In this document: positions 30,141-30,321 of the stretch, one piece after another
Position numbering within the stretch: the stretch's first letter is position 1
How the letters are laid out: each line of letters starts with the position of its first letter
Assembly (NCBI GenBank): GCA_015852425.1
Contig: JAAAIG010000463.1
Location: 1-30,321 of the forward strand
Source: Gryganskiella cystojenkinii
Lineage: Eukaryota; Mortierellomycota; Mortierellomycetes; Mortierellales; Mortierellaceae
Length of the DNA stretch: 30,321 nt
Direction: 5' to 3'
The notes under the pieces: generated by a model
What the model saw: the letters and a program-made list of their open reading frames with translations, nothing else
What the model was told of the DNA's origin: nothing
Databases searched by the model: none
Translations under genes and position numbers: made by a program

Positions 30141-30321
30141 TTACTTCTTCTTGGAGACACCGACGACGCGACCGCGACGACCGGTGGTCTTGGTGTGCTG
30201 ACCACGGACACGGACACCCCAGTAGTGACGGAGACCACGATGGGCACGGATCTTCTTGAGACGCTCCAAATCCTCACGCATCTGGTTGTCGAGACCGTTG
30301 GCCAAGAGCTGGGTGTACTTG
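30141..30321 (-). CDS. RPS18: 40S ribosomal protein S18 (uS13), C-terminal part, cut by window edge
   Basis: The last 59 residues are visible, from [10 protein letters not shown] to the end GVSKKK. Motifs diagnostic for eukaryotic uS13 are present: [33 protein letters not shown], and a lysine-rich tail. uS13 sits on the head of the small ribosomal subunit and contacts the large subunit and P-site tRNA. Codon use is strongly biased to C/G-ending codons, as in highly expressed fungal genes. Nothing is broken in the visible part. The start and any introns lie outside the window. It is a housekeeping gene that marks the border of the accessory peptide cluster. Confidence 0.97.
   Translation of the reverse strand, partial: KYTQLLANGLDNQMREDLERLKKIRAHRGLRHYWGVRVRGQHTKTTGRRGRVVGVSKKK

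Overview
The window looks like nuclear DNA of a filamentous fungus. The evidence is: oligopeptide transporters (OPT) of fungal type with one short GTAAG...AG intron each, TATA boxes with CT-rich leaders, secreted precursors with Lys-Arg (Kex2-type) sites and Glu-Ala/Asp-Ala pro-sequences, and a eukaryotic ribosomal protein uS13 (RPS18) at the right edge. Low intron density argues against mushroom-forming basidiomycetes. An early-diverging (Mucoromycota/Mortierella-like) fungus is plausible, but the sequence alone does not prove it.

Left half (1-14008, all minus strand): a tandem head-to-tail array of four OPT transporter genes. The first is cut by the window edge. The other three are complete (755, 758 and 757 residues after splicing). 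Each has a short acidic first exon and one phase-1 intron at the same codon (after E-A-V-R-L). Copies 2 and 3 share a nearly identical stretch of about 219 bp at their 3' ends, as expected from recent gene conversion.

Right half (about 16.5-29.5 kb): a cluster of very small secreted-peptide genes, most too short for routine annotation. Six intact genes (17719+, 19390+, 21625+, 25812-, 28019-, 29349+) and one clear pseudogene (23232+) encode a signal peptide, usually an acidic pro-region, and a C-terminal core C-x3-C-x6/7-C-x-C (one module has x4). The core occurs once in most genes, twice in 17719+ and six times between Lys-Arg sites in 21625+. A further relic lies at 16578+. In the middle sits an unrelated precursor (24371+) whose signal peptide is followed, after an apparent one-base frameshift, by thirteen REAPN-type pentapeptides. 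Nearly all of these genes have a TATA box 87-141 bp before the start codon. This cluster is the main candidate for an undescribed system: a locally amplified family of four-cysteine mini-peptides with single-copy, two-module and Kex2-processed multi-copy precursors.

The right edge (30141-30321, minus) holds the 3' end of the RPS18 gene. The transporters and secreted peptides may be functionally linked (peptide secretion and uptake), but only adjacency supports that. The long intergenic stretches contain promoters, microsatellites and homopolymer tracts, and I see no other convincing genes or tRNAs in them.
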